This document shows positions 1 to 10,978 of a stretch of 64,000 nucleotides of DNA, one piece after another. The stretch covers positions 438,307,529 to 438,371,528 of the forward strand of contig NC_058522.1 of assembly GCF_904849725.1 (NCBI RefSeq), given 5' to 3'. Made by a program: the position numbers and the translations under genes. Position 1 is the first letter of the stretch. Each line of letters begins with the position of its first letter. Under the pieces are notes generated by a model. That model searched no databases, was not told where the DNA came from, and saw nothing but the letters and a program-made list of their open reading frames with translations. The DNA comes from Hordeum vulgare subsp. vulgare (taxonomy: Eukaryota > Streptophyta > Magnoliopsida > Poales > Poaceae).

Positions 1-1242
1 GTTGTCTTCAAGGTCTGGCACTTGAATAGGCCTGAACTTCTTCTTGGGAGGCCACGACCATTCAAAGTCTCGCTCAAAGTCCATTTCCTCAAGCTCAGTC
101 TGAGTCTTCAGATGTGCAAGTATATCCCAGGTGCGATCAAAAACCTCATGCAGATAGTGATGGATGAGCTTCACAGAGTTCTGTGTTTCAGTGAGGGTTT
201 TCACAATGGCACCAAACCGGCGTTTGACCCATTTGTGGTTGCGATCCACCTTCTAGTGAAGACTGAGGAGGATCTCTCTTGTATTCATCACGCGAGGAGG
301 AACGGGGCTTGCCGGACGAGTTTCAGTATCATCCCATGAGGAATAAGCTTCTGGCTCTCTGAACTGGCCATCAAGGGGCCTACTGCCTTCTTCAATCACA
401 GATTTTCCTTTGCCTTCAATGGACTCGAAAGTCTTCTTGTTGACCCGGATAGGAGGCATATAACCAACATGATTTTGGCACTCAGCGTGAAAGTTGATGC
501 CTGTCCTTGTCCTGATGAATCTCATGATCCATGGGGCATATATCTTGTGATCAAAAGGACACATAGCATTGTCGGCCAAAGTCCTCAAGAAGAAGTCTTG
601 GATGTTGATAGGAATACCATGAATAATGTTGAAGAGGATATTCTTCATGAGGCCTACAACATCTTCTTCATCATCATGGCCTTTGATTGGTGCGAGCACA
701 CTGCAGAGGATTCTGTAGATAGACCTGGGTGTGTACTTGAGCTCGTGGACGAGGAAGGTTGTTCTCAGAGATTTTCCTTGAGCCAAAGGCTTCATGAGGA
801 CTTCCATCATTCCATTTGGCAGCTCACGCTCACCATAAAGCTTCACAGCCTCATCTGAGGAAATTGGTACGGGCAGTTCTCTAAGGAGTTCAGTAGAAGG
901 AGCCTTGTAGTGAGTGTTTTGGGTCATCCAATCAAACACCCATGTGTTAATGTCTTCAGGGTTGCCAGATATGTGAAGAATGGCATAGAACTGAAGAATT
1001 AACTCGCTGTTCCAGTCAGATATGTCGGAGCACATTGGGAGTAAGCCTGCATCATGAAGGACACTGAGGACTGGCTCCAGGCACAGTATTGCTTCAAGCT
1101 CAACATGAGGAATATGCTTGTGCTGGAATATCTTGTTTCGTCCACAGAGCACAGAGGCATAGTAGTTCATCTGAGTCCTAGTCCAAAACTTCAGATGCCT
1201 CATTTGAGGCTTGTCATAGGGGTTCTCTCCGATGAAGTACAT
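1..1242 (-). pseudogene. Sirevirus third ORF, C-terminal globular region
   Basis: The frame runs from about 1300 down to base 1 and leaves the window. It is broken by one TAG at 253-255, after which the same frame continues (KVDRNHKWVKRRFG). It is joined by a frameshift to the upstream part of the same long protein. It looks folded rather than low-complexity: LKFWTRTQMNYYASVL near the start, and a middle part with YTPRSIYRILCSVL and IYAPWIMRFI. The arrangement loosely recalls the plant-retroelement proteins encoded outside gag-pol, sometimes called env-like, but I see no signal peptide or membrane segment in the visible part. No function can be assigned. Confidence 0.6.
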
Positions 1243-3623
1243 GCATTCTTCAAAGAAATTTTCTTTTTGAAACTTTGGACGCTTGGAGAACGGCTGACGC
1301 TGAACTGGCTGAAGATTTTGCTGAGGAATAGGAGGGGAGACAACAATAGCAGTCTATGGGTTGAGCACAAAAATGCATTGTCTTGGGCCGGTGCATTCTC
1401 TTCAGCATGTTCCTCAGGGTGAGGAATTTCAGCAGTTGGTACTTCAGGCTGAGGAGATTGCTCTGGCTGTGCTTCAGGCTGAGGAATTTCTGCTTCTTTC
1501 TCAGTTGGAGGAGTTGGATCAGCCTGTTCCTCATCTTGAGGATTCTGCTCAGAGTGTTGAATTTCATCAGCTTGAGGATTTTCAGTTTGTTCTTCCTCAG
1601 CTGGTTTGGTGGCAGAGGCAGTTTCATCAGCTGGTGCAGCTGATGCTTGAACATTTTCTGTTTGAGGATTGAAAGGTTGAGGATTGTCGTCTATCTGTAT
1701 TTCCTCATCAGTGTGTTCCTCAGAGGCAACATCTTTCATTTCCTCATCTTCCTTTTTCGCTGGATCATCAATGATGATTATTTCATAGGAAGGAGCGATA
1801 TTCAGTGGCACAGGGTCCAGAGGAGTAGTTTCCTCAAGTGCTTTGAAGCGCTTGGCCTTTGTTTCTTCTTCTGCTGAGGAGGCCTTTCTCTTCTTGGCTT
1901 CCTTCTCAGCAGCCCTGGTTTTCTTCACGTCTGATGCAGACGGAGTCATCTTCTTCACCATTGAAGCTTTTGGTGAAGGGGTTTTCTTGACAGATTCTTC
2001 AGCTGGTATTGAGGAACCAGCTGGAACAAAGTCATCAGCTTGCTGTGGCGAAGCAACTGGGTCAGGGGCAGTCTCATCAGCTGCAGCAAATTTATCAGCT
2101 GGAGTTTCCATGATGATTTCTTCAATGGCCGGTTCTTCAACACGGCGCTCTTGGTTTACTTCCTCAGCTTGAGGAGTTTCCTCATCATGAGGAGATTCAT
2201 CTGCTAGCTCCTCAATCAAGGGCTGAGGAGTTGGTGTTGGGGATGCGGCCTTTTTGTTGTAGTCATCAACAGCACTAGTGGCCAGCTTGATGAAATTGCT
2301 CTTGAGGCTTTTGCGATCTGACAACTTGGAGTACTTGTCAGTCAATTTCTTCAGCTCTGCCTGTGTTGACACCAGTGCATCAGGAGTTAATTTGAGGAGA
2401 TTCTGCTTGAGGAATTTCTCCTTTTTAATCTTTGCAACTTTGGCCTGCCTGGCCTGCTGTTCTTTCCACTTGGCTTCATTTATGAAAGTTGCCACCATGT
2501 GGCTGATGCCAGGGGGAAGTTTCAAGTCATCAATACGAGTGTTTGGGTCCTCATACCAGATGTTGATGTAGTCAAGGAGGACCTTGGGGTCCATGGCCAC
2601 AGAAATGGCACTGCCTGATGCTTGAGCTACTCTTTCCTGCTTGTTTCAGATGATGGCTTGCGGGGTTTGATCATCATATTCATCACTGTCATCTCATGCA
2701 GATGGGACGGTGATGATTTTGCTGGCGCTTGGCAAAGTTGCATGTTCAGCAGTTACCAAAGTCTTCGCAGGAGGTGGTGAAGACTTTGTCTCCGAGCTGG
2801 TTGCAGCTGGGAGTGAGGAGCTGGAGCTGGCGGTTGTAGGCTTCATGACCTGCTTCTGTACTGGTTTCTCTTGAGGCTTTGGTGTTGGAGCTGAGGATTT
2901 TGGTACTGAGGAGATTGGCGCTAATAGTTTTGGCGCTGATGGTTTTGGTGTTGAAGGTTTTGGTACTGAGGGTTTTGGTGCTGAGGGTTTTGTGACTGAG
3001 GCCTGAGCAGACTTATCTTGAGGCTTTGGAGCCCTTGGGTTTGATGGCACAGACTGCATTTGAGGAATTTCTGAGCCTGAGTTTTCTGCGGCACAGGAAG
3101 TAGCAGCACCTGAGGCAGCAGCTGAGGATTCATTGAATTTCCTCACTGCAGCTTCTGCCTGCTTCTTGAGCTTAGCCAGATGCTTTTCCTTCTCATCTGG
3201 ATAGTCATCAATGGTCTTGAGGCTTGAGGGATGTGCTACTTGATGATCCTCAAGTGGGGCTCGTCTGCCAGGGCGCTTCAGAGCGAATTTCTTCGCATAC
3301 TTGGCAGTCACAAACCTGTATTCCTTCCATTCCTTCGCCCATCGGTGTTCAATCTTCTGCAGCCGTATCTTCCTCTTGGCCATTGTCTCATTTTCATCAG
3401 GCGTGCAATAGTCCAAGTAAATATCCTCAGGGATATCCACAGCTGTGTTTTGCTCAAGTTTCTTTCCTCCCTTCTGTTTTCTGTCATCCTCCATTTTCTT
3501 CAGTTGAGGATTTTGCTGATGAGTTTGAACTCTTGAGGATTCTGATGAGCCTGGAAGAGTTTCTTTCAGAAACGCTGCAAATGAGTTAATGTGATGAGAA
3601 CCAAGAGATTCATCAGCTGACAT
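1243..3623 (-). pseudogene. Sirevirus third ORF, N-terminal and low-complexity region
   Basis: The frame begins with an ATG at 3623, 8 bases after a strong 3' splice-site consensus. Residues 1-180 are charged and coiled-coil-like (RKIRLQKIEHRWAKEWKEYR). A proline-rich run of KPSAPKPSVPKPSTPK type follows (2921-3010), then Ser/Ala-rich sequence. Two in-frame TGA codons (2694-2696 and 2646-2648) interrupt it, and the same frame goes on through a second ordered segment near 2600 (MDPKVLLDYINIWYEDP) into a long Glu/Pro/Gln-rich tail with repeated EEP and HPEE units. A frameshift between about 1345 and 1243 leads into the C-terminal region. With that part the ancestral protein exceeded 1,100 residues. 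No known domain recognised. Confidence 0.6.
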
Positions 3624-3631
3624 GTGTGTAC

Positions 3632-3968
3632 CTATGAACAGAGTATAGTTGCGAGGAATTTGGAGAGGTCATATGCGTTCTCAGATTTGAGGAAAATGAA
3701 AAAGTTTGACAGTTTGAGGAATATAACCAGTGGTTGAGGAATTTGCCTAAGCATACTGTTCTTGGGTTCCAGAGTTGTACAGATCCGAAAATTCGCACAA
3801 TTGAGGAATCTCGTGAAAATCTTAGATGCTTAGCATAGTTCATCAGTGATGTGGTGATAGGCAGTGTTTGAGGAATCAAGTGCTTATCATTTCTTAAGGA
3901 AAAACAGATTTCACATACAAGATGTAAAATTTTAGATCTAACTTGCTGTAAAAATGGGATTTATTTAC
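3632..3968 (-). other. candidate 5'-UTR intron of the third ORF
   Basis: On the minus strand the leader reads TTCTAGG followed by GTAAATAA at 3968, a plausible donor. An AT-rich, T-rich stretch follows and ends in TTCATAG at 3632, a good acceptor, with the ATG 8 bases further on (3623). The predicted intron is 337 nt. The upstream exon is GC-rich and the intron AT-rich, as in ordinary plant genes. This is a prediction from splice consensus only. Confidence 0.45.
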
Positions 3969-4253
3969 CCTAGAAGGTGCGCACGAGGAACACAAAAAGG
4001 TGTGTGTGGAGAAGCTCTTCGGTCGCGTGTCCAATGCACCCTAACTCAGCGACACAGGACGTCTACGGCGGCGACGGACGAAGATGGTCCGACTCCGGCG
4101 TGGTTCCGGCGACGGAGAAGTCGAGGCAGTGAAGCTCTTCCTCACCGGCGACGAGACTACCAGCGATGGCGCTAGGGTTCGGTGGTGTATGCAGTGGCAG
4201 GAGAGCGATGGAGCGAAGAAGAGTATGCTGAGGGGGATAAGGACATATTTATA
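3969..4253 (-). promoter_or_regulatory. candidate internal promoter (TATA box) and leader exon for the third ORF
   Basis: A minus-strand TATAAATA lies at 4253-4246, about 1.9 kb 3' of the RT coding part and 0.7 kb past the RNase H stop. A GC-rich leader of gene-like composition follows, with an AACCCTAGCGCC segment typical of plant 5' UTRs, ending at the candidate splice donor at 3968. The surrounding element is AT-rich, so the block stands out by composition. It could be a promoter acquired from a host gene or one evolved inside the Sirevirus lineage. Confidence 0.5.
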
Positions 4254-4975
4254 GCCAAAAGTTACTGTTGGCGCGAAAATTTCGGACCAAACCGCCCCTG
4301 CCTCTTCGTCTCCGCAGGACACGTGTAGCTCCCGAATAGTGTGGTGGAGATAATGGAGATCGTGGTTATCCAATCATGGGAAGTGGGGTTGAGTTACTGT
4401 GTATTAAAGAAACATTTTTTGAAGATTTGAGGATTTTCGTTACAAAATCATCAGCTGACAAGGATGCAGTGAGGATTTTGAACAAAGTTTTAAGTAGAAC
4501 GCATATGAAGAATTGAATAGACTAGATGGGTATAGCATAGAGGTAAAGTAGGGTCCGATCACATTCACTTAGCAGAAATATCAACTTGAAGAAATAACAA
4601 TAAGTGAATGATGTTGAGGACTTTAAATCACAGTCTATCTAGTCAAATGAAAGTCATCAAGTATTTTTGAAGATTTTGTGATAAATCATCACAATGAAGA
4701 ACAGCTGTTTCGAAGAAAAACGCATTGTGAGGAACTTGATCATTTGAAGAAAAACAACTTGAGGAATTTCACATTGGGCGGTGGCGTGACCCACCATATA
4801 AGAATGTTGATTACACACGCCGTGTACAATTGTCGTAGGGCCCTGAGAATCAATTTCTTCGTTAATTTCTTCACATTCAGAGTGACATTCTTTATCAGTT
4901 GAAGAAAATCGATTCATCATGTATTGCACATCTAAGTCGTCAACTTTGCATAAGTGTTAGGATGTGTGCATGTTT
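4254..4975. other. non-coding spacer between pol and the third ORF
   Basis: AT-rich sequence between the RNase H stop and the internal TATA box. No reading frame is credible on either strand. It keeps the repeated TGAGGA and TGAAGA words that mark the whole Sirevirus. It would act as the upstream region of the candidate internal promoter. Confidence 0.5.
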
Positions 4976-5770
4976 TTACAAAACATTTGAAGATTCTAAG
5001 ATATTTAGCTCACACCGCAACTTGCAAAACCTTTTCTCATCCAAGGGCCTAGTGAAGATATCTGCCAGTTGATCATCAGTCTTCACATGGTCGATGAGGA
5101 TATTGCCCTTGAGGACATGGTCCCGAAGAAAATGATGACGAATCTGGATGTGCTTAGTCTTCGAGTGCTGTACTGGGTTGTATGCAATCTTGATAGCACT
5201 CTCATCGTCACAGTAGAGAGGCACATTCTTCATGTTGATGTCGTAGTCCTTGAGGGTTTGCTTCATCCATAGCAATTGAGCACAGCAAGAACCAGCAGCA
5301 ATGTACTCAGCTTCGGCAGTGGAGAGTGATACACAGTTCTGCTTCTTTGAGGACCAGCAAACTAGTGATCTTCCAAGGAAATGGCATGTGCAAGAAGTTG
5401 ACTTGCGATCCACACGGTCACCAGCATAGTCTGAGTCAGAATATCCTACCAGATGAAGATTGGAGCCCTTGGGATACCATAATCCTTGTGTTGGTGTGTG
5501 AGCTAAGTATCGAAGAATATGTTTCACAGCCTTACGGTGTAATTCCTTTGGTTTTGCTTGAAAACGTGCACACATGCAAACCCTAAGCATTATATGTGGC
5601 CTAGATGCACATAGATACAATAAAGAGCCAATCATAGAACGATATACCTGCTGATCGAAATCTTTACCATTTTCATCAGTGCCGAGGTGGCCGTTGGTAG
5701 GCATTGGAGTCTTGGCACCTTTGCATTCGTGCATGTCGAATTTCCTCAGAACATCCTTGAGGTATTTCTC
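4976..5770 (-). pseudogene. Sirevirus pol: C-terminal RT and RNase H
   Basis: The RNase H part cleaves the RNA of RNA-DNA hybrids during reverse transcription. The frame holds the copia signatures RSMIGSLLYL, SDSDYAGD, STSCTCHFLG and SLSTAEAEYIAA, then the KHIQIRHHFLRD block and a natural stop after LESSNVL. It is in the same frame as the upstream RT and is separated from it only by a TAG codon at 5771-5773. It is otherwise uninterrupted, which suggests a fairly recent insertion. Confidence 0.85.
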
Positions 5771-6772
5771 CTATGATATGAAGATTCCATTGTTTTGTTG
5801 ACGAATTTGAAGACCTAAGAAGAATTTCAGCTCCCCCATCATGGACATCTGATATTCTTCTCTCATCATGTAAGCAAATTCATCGCTGTATCGTTTGTCA
5901 GTACAGCCAAATATGATATCATCGACATATATTTGACACACAAATAGCTCATTATCATAGGATTTTGTGAAAAGAGTTGGATCGAGTGAACCAGGTTTGA
6001 AGCCTTTCTTCATGAGGAATTCCTTCAGTGTATCATACCATGCCCGAGGGGCTTGCTTGAGACCATAAAGAGCCTTTTTGAGTCTAAATACTTTGTCTGG
6101 ATTCTTTGGATCCTCAAAACCTGGGGGTTGAGCAACATATACTTCTTCCTCAAGCTTACCATTGAGGAATGCACTTTTCATATCCATTTGATATAAGATG
6201 ATGTTATGATGATTAGCATAAGCAAGTAGTATTCGAATAGCTTCAAGTCTAGCAACAGGTGCAAAAGTTTCATCGAAATCTATTCCTTCAACCTAGGTGT
6301 AGCCTTGGGCTACAAGTCGTGCCTTGTTCCTCACCACTTGACCGTCCTCATCTTGCTTGTTTCGGAAAATCCACTTGGTGCCGATGATATTGTGCTTGCG
6401 AGGATCTGGTCGTTTGACGAGCTCCCATACGTCATTCAGCTTGAATTGAAGAAGTTCTTCTTCCATAGCTTGGATCCACTCCGGTTCCAGAAAAGCCTCG
6501 GCAACTTTTGAGGGTTCTGTGATGGATACAAAGGAAAAATGCCCAAAAAAGTTAACTAAGTGTGAAGCTTTTGAGCAAGTGAGAGGACCTGGCGCGTTGA
6601 TGTGATTGAGGATTTTGTCAAGTTCTACTTCATTTGCAATCCTCGGATGAGCTGGTTGAGGATTTTGTCTGGGCTGAGGAAGTGGTGCTGGTGCAATTTC
6701 CTCACGAGCATCTTCTTGATTTTCATCAGTGATGGGGATCGTTTCTTCATCAATTTCCTCAATTTGGGACAA
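5771..6772 (-). pseudogene. Sirevirus pol: reverse transcriptase (copia RVT_2)
   Basis: Classic Ty1-copia RT motifs are present in order: [50 protein letters not shown] (motif A with its Asp), [17 protein letters not shown], and IYVDDIIFG with the intact YVDD active site. A TAG at 6293-6295 falls between GYT and VEG, and a second TAG (5771-5773) ends the segment. Both fit a Gln codon turned to stop. The link to integrase needs a one-base shift at about 6759-6772. Confidence 0.88.
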
Positions 6773-8150
6773 TGTCTTCAGTAGGCTTGAGCTTTATTGC
6801 TTCCTCAGGAGACAGCTTATCTGGATCAGAAGGTAATTGCTCTCTTTGCGAGCCATTAGTTTCATCGAACCGCACATCTACAGTCTCAACAACTTTGTTG
6901 TGATAGTTGTTGAATACTCTGTAAGTGTGCGAGTCCTTTCCATAACCGAGCATAAAACCTTCATGTGCCTTAGGTGCAGATTTTGAGCTATGGTGAGGAT
7001 CTCTAATCCAGCATTTTGCACCGAAGACTTTCAAATAACTTACATTGGGTTTCTTGTCAGTGAGGAGTTCATATGAGGTTTTCTTGAGGAATTTGTGAAG
7101 ATATACCCTGTTGATGATATGGCATGCAGTGTTGATTGCTTTAGGCCAAAAGCGACGAGGAGTCTGATATTCTTCAAGCATAGTTCTCGCCATTTCAACC
7201 AGAGTCTTGTTCTTCCTTTCGACGACACCATTCTGCGGAGGAGTATAAGGAGCAGATAATTCGTGAGTAATACCAAGTTCATCAAGATAATCATCAAGAC
7301 CAGTGTTTTTGAACTCGGTTCCATTATCACTCCTGATATGTTTGATCTTGATGCCAAAGTTCGTCGAGGCCCTTGAAGAAAATCGTTTGAAGATTTCCTG
7401 CACTTCAGTTTTATACACTATGATATGCACCCAAGTATATCTGGAATAATCATCAACTATGACGAAGCCATATAAAGATGCTGCATTGGTTAGTGTGGCA
7501 TAGTGAGTAGGTCCAAATAGATCCATATGAAGCAATTCGAATGGACGTGTAGTGGTCATGATAGTCTTAGAGGGATGCTTGGATCTGGTCATTTTCCCAG
7601 ATTCACAAGCACTGCCGAGATGATCCTTGAGGAATTTGACTGATTCGATGCCGATGACATGCTTCTTCTTCGCGAGCGTGTGCAAATTCCTCATGCCTGC
7701 ATGACCTAGTCTTCGGTGCGACAACCATCCTTCTGAGGTTTTTGCTAGTAAGCAAGTGGCTGGTTGAGGACCTGTGGAGAAATCAACAATGTACAAATCC
7801 CCTCTTCTTACACCTTCGAAGACTTTGGATCTGTCAGATTCCATAATGACTACACATCTATATCTACCAAAGATAACAATCATATCAAGATCACAAAGCA
7901 TTGAGACTGACATGAGGTTAAAACCAAGGGATTCAACAAGCATCACTTTGTCCATATGCCTATCCTTGGAAATAGCCACTTTGCCAAGTCCCAATACCTT
8001 GCTTTTACCTTTGTCAGCATATGTGATTTGCTTCAGAGGTGATGGAGTTAGTGGCATATTCATCAGTAAGCTTTTATCACCAGTCATGTGGTGTGTGCAG
8101 CCACTATCAAGAACCCACTCAGTATTCTTGGGTTTGTCATCCTGCAGATG
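6759..8150 (-). pseudogene. Sirevirus pol: aspartic protease, GAG-pre-integrase and integrase
   Basis: The protease core LDSGCTHHMTGD lies at about 8120-8085 (active-site Asp in DSG). The GAG-pre-integrase segment with GWLSHRRLGHAGMRNLHTLA follows. The integrase core keeps all three catalytic acidic positions: MDLFGP, IRSDNGTEF and NGVVERKNKTLVE (D, D, E). The integrase segment is a single open frame of 442 codons, so apart from the shift at its C-terminal end it is well preserved. The product would insert the element cDNA into chromosomes. Confidence 0.87.
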
Positions 8151-8365
8151 AATTAGTACAGCTTACCATCTCATATGCTTCAGTTTTGAAGAATATGATA
8201 CTAATTTCATCAGATCAGTAATTTCATCATAACAGAAATGTATGGACGTGTGAAATATTTCTATTTCATCAATCATTAGCTTGCGTCCTATCAAGCATTT
8301 CCTCAGGTCTCCAGCACATTCTTCAGATGATGATTTTCATCTGGAGACATGACCTGCAGAAGTGA

Positions 8366-9862
8366 TTAGTTCGATTTCCTCACCACCCACATCTGAAGGG
8401 GTGGCAAAGCATTCATCATCCTGCGAGCACCATATGAGAAAGGTGGCATTGAAGCCAATGCACTTCCCTTAACAGTAGGGGGGTTAAAGTACTCATATGA
8501 ATATGCAGAGAATTGGTTTGAGGATTTATGAACATAGTGATTTGAGGAGTAACGCTCATATTCATATTCCTTGTAGTTTCCCTGCATGTTAGACGCATTA
8601 GCATGCGTACGAGCATAGTTTTGACCAGTTGAGGATTTTGATCCTCTTGAAGACTTTGGTCCTCCTGAGGAATTTGATCTGGGGTTCAGATTCTTCAGTG
8701 GTGGTGTCATGAGGACATTCACCTGAAGATTTTCAAGACAGCTTTTGGGAACCCAGATTTTCCTCAGGAGAGGGCCATTCCTGCAGTTAGTTCCAACATA
8801 TCGAGCAAATACTTCACCAGATTGATTTTTGAACAGTTTATAGTTGGAGTCAAATGACTCATCTGAGGAATAGGATAATTCACATGAAAAGCCAGTTAGA
8901 TTGGATGGATCAAAAGGAGGCCCAGTAGCAGCAACCCATGAGGTTTTGGGATACTGCTCAGGTTTCCAATAAGATCCATCAGCATTTAATTTCCTCTCAA
9001 AGGCAATCCCTTCTTTCCTCGGGTTCCCGTTCAAGATCTGCTTTTTGAGCACATCACAAAGGGTTTGATGTCCTTTGAGGCTTTTGTATATGCCTGTCAC
9101 GTACAATTCCTTCAACCCTGCATTTTCATCACTAACATTTGTGTTTTCCTCAAGTGAGGAAATAGACACAGCAGGTGCAGTTGAAGAATTTGTAGCAATA
9201 GTAGCATTTGATGATTCTGGGGAGGAATTAGCAGTTTCACGTTCAATGCATTTAAGACATGGAGGAATGAATTCAACTTGACCAACGCTGATCTGTTGAG
9301 CTAGTAATGAATCATTTTCCATACGAAGATCATCATGAGATATCCTCAGCTTCTCAAGGTCAAGCTTCCTTTGAAGAAATTCATAGGAAAGCTTCTCATG
9401 ATCAGTGAGGAGTGTATCATAACGATCCTGAAGATTATCAAATCTAGACTGAAGACTTTTCACATCTTCAGTGAGGATTTGGGTAAGATTCATTTCATCA
9501 TTCAACAGATCATCACTTTTATCTAGCAGTTTCTGAAGCTTTTCCAGAGCAGTTTGTTGTTTAGTGGCAATGATAGCAAGTTTACTGTAACTGGGTTTCT
9601 TATAATTATCAGGTTCACAGTCACTTGAATCAGAGGAGGAGGCATTATTTGGTACCTTTGAACCTTTTGCCATGAAGCAAAAAGTTCGAGCGAAGTCATC
9701 AGCATAGGCATCAGTGCGGATGGTGCTATCATTTTCTTCAAGGTTGAAGATTGACTTGCTGATGAAAGTGGTTGCCAGTGCAAGACTAGCCTGTCCGGAT
9801 TTTGAGTCTTCATCAGAACCCTCTTCTTCATCACATTCCTCTAATTCTTCCTCGGAGTCCAT
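8366..9862 (-). pseudogene. Sirevirus gag C-terminal extension
   Basis: A 498-residue frame continuing gag in a different register. It begins with a very acidic stretch (DSEEELEECDEEE), then a long heptad-like coiled coil (LEKLQKLLDKSDDLLNDE to DLRMENDSLL), then a Ser/Asn/Tyr-rich tail. Sirevirus Gag proteins are unusually long and carry such an extension; in some family members it binds dynein light chain. The frame overlaps the N-terminal gag frame by about 20 bases, so one indel near 9850-9900 probably separates them. It stops just before the protease. Confidence 0.75.
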
Positions 9863-10911
9863 TTCCTTGCCAATAAGTGCCCAGCCTTTCTGAAACTAGT
9901 CTTCTTGTGCGATGAGGGCTTTGAAGATGAGGATTTTGAAGATTTCTTCTTCTTCTTTGAGTCATCAGAACTATCATCCTTGTATTTCTTCTTCTTTGAT
10001 TCCTTTCCCCAACGGGGACAATCAGCAATGTAATGACGTGATTTCTTGCACTTGTGACAGGTTCGTTTCTTGCAGTCCTCAGATGAAGATTCTGATTTCC
10101 TCATGTCTCTTCTTGAAGATTTACCGAACTGACCACGTCGTGTAAATCTCTGGAATTTCCTCACGAGCATTGCAAGCTCCTGTCCAAATTCTTCAGGGTC
10201 ACAAATGTTGTCATCTGTGTCTTCATCTTCAGATGAGGAAATTGCTCTAGCCTTCAGTGCACGTGGTCTGGAATAGCTTGGTACATATAGATCTCTCTTT
10301 TCTTCTAGCTGGAATTCATGAGTATTTAGCCTTTCTAGTATATCAACTGGATCAAGCATCTTGTAATCTGGTCTTTCTAGAATCATCAGAACTAAAGTAT
10401 CAAATAAAGAATCCAAAGATCTCAGCAATTTCTTCACAACTTCGTGATCAGTGATGTCTCGAGCTCCCAGTGCTTGCAGTTCATTTGATATGTGAGTGAG
10501 GCGATCAAAGGTGTCTTGGAAGCTTTCATTGTCATGTCTCTTGAAGCGATTGAAGATATTGCGAAGAATATCAACATGAGAGTCACTCTGGGTTGATACT
10601 CCTTCATTTACCTTGCACAGTCTCTCCCAGATCAGTGTTGCAGAGCCCAAAGCACTTACTCTTCCAAACTGGCCTGGGCTCAGATGGCCACAGATGATGT
10701 TCTTCGCTTGAGAACCGAGTTGCTTGAATTTCTTCACATCAGTAGCAGAGACACTGGCAGAGATGATGGGGACGCCATGTTCCACAATATACCAGAGATC
10801 ATTATCAATAGCTTGTAGATGCATTTGCATTTTGTTCTTCCAGAAGGGAAAGTTCTTTCCTTCATAGGTAGGACATGTTGCAATCACCTTAAACATGCCT
10901 GCAGTCGACAT
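9841..10911 (-). pseudogene. Sirevirus gag N-terminal part with zinc knuckle
   Basis: Begins with ATG at 10911, 54 bases after the primer binding site. Residues 1-210 match the copia UBN2-type Gag: FPFWKNKMQMHL, LWYIVEHGVP, a run containing IWERLCKVNEG, then QDTFDRLTHISNELQALGA. A CCHC knuckle (CHKCKKSRHYIADC, spacing C-2-C-4-H-4-C) is followed by a Lys/Ser-rich tail. The last residues, after SFRKAG, are out of register, which marks the frameshift. The product packages element RNA. Confidence 0.85.
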
Positions 10912-10964
10912 AACTAAAACTCCAGGTGGTTAAACCAAAATCACACAGAACAAGGGAGTACCTC

Positions 10965-10976
10965 GCTCTGATACCA
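10965..10976 (-). other. primer binding site (initiator Met-tRNA)
   Basis: On the minus strand TGGTATCAGAGC, complementary to the 3' end of plant initiator Met-tRNA, lies two bases inside the 5' LTR. It sets the LTR boundary at 10979 and the element orientation. Confidence 0.92.
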
Positions 10977-10978
10977 AT

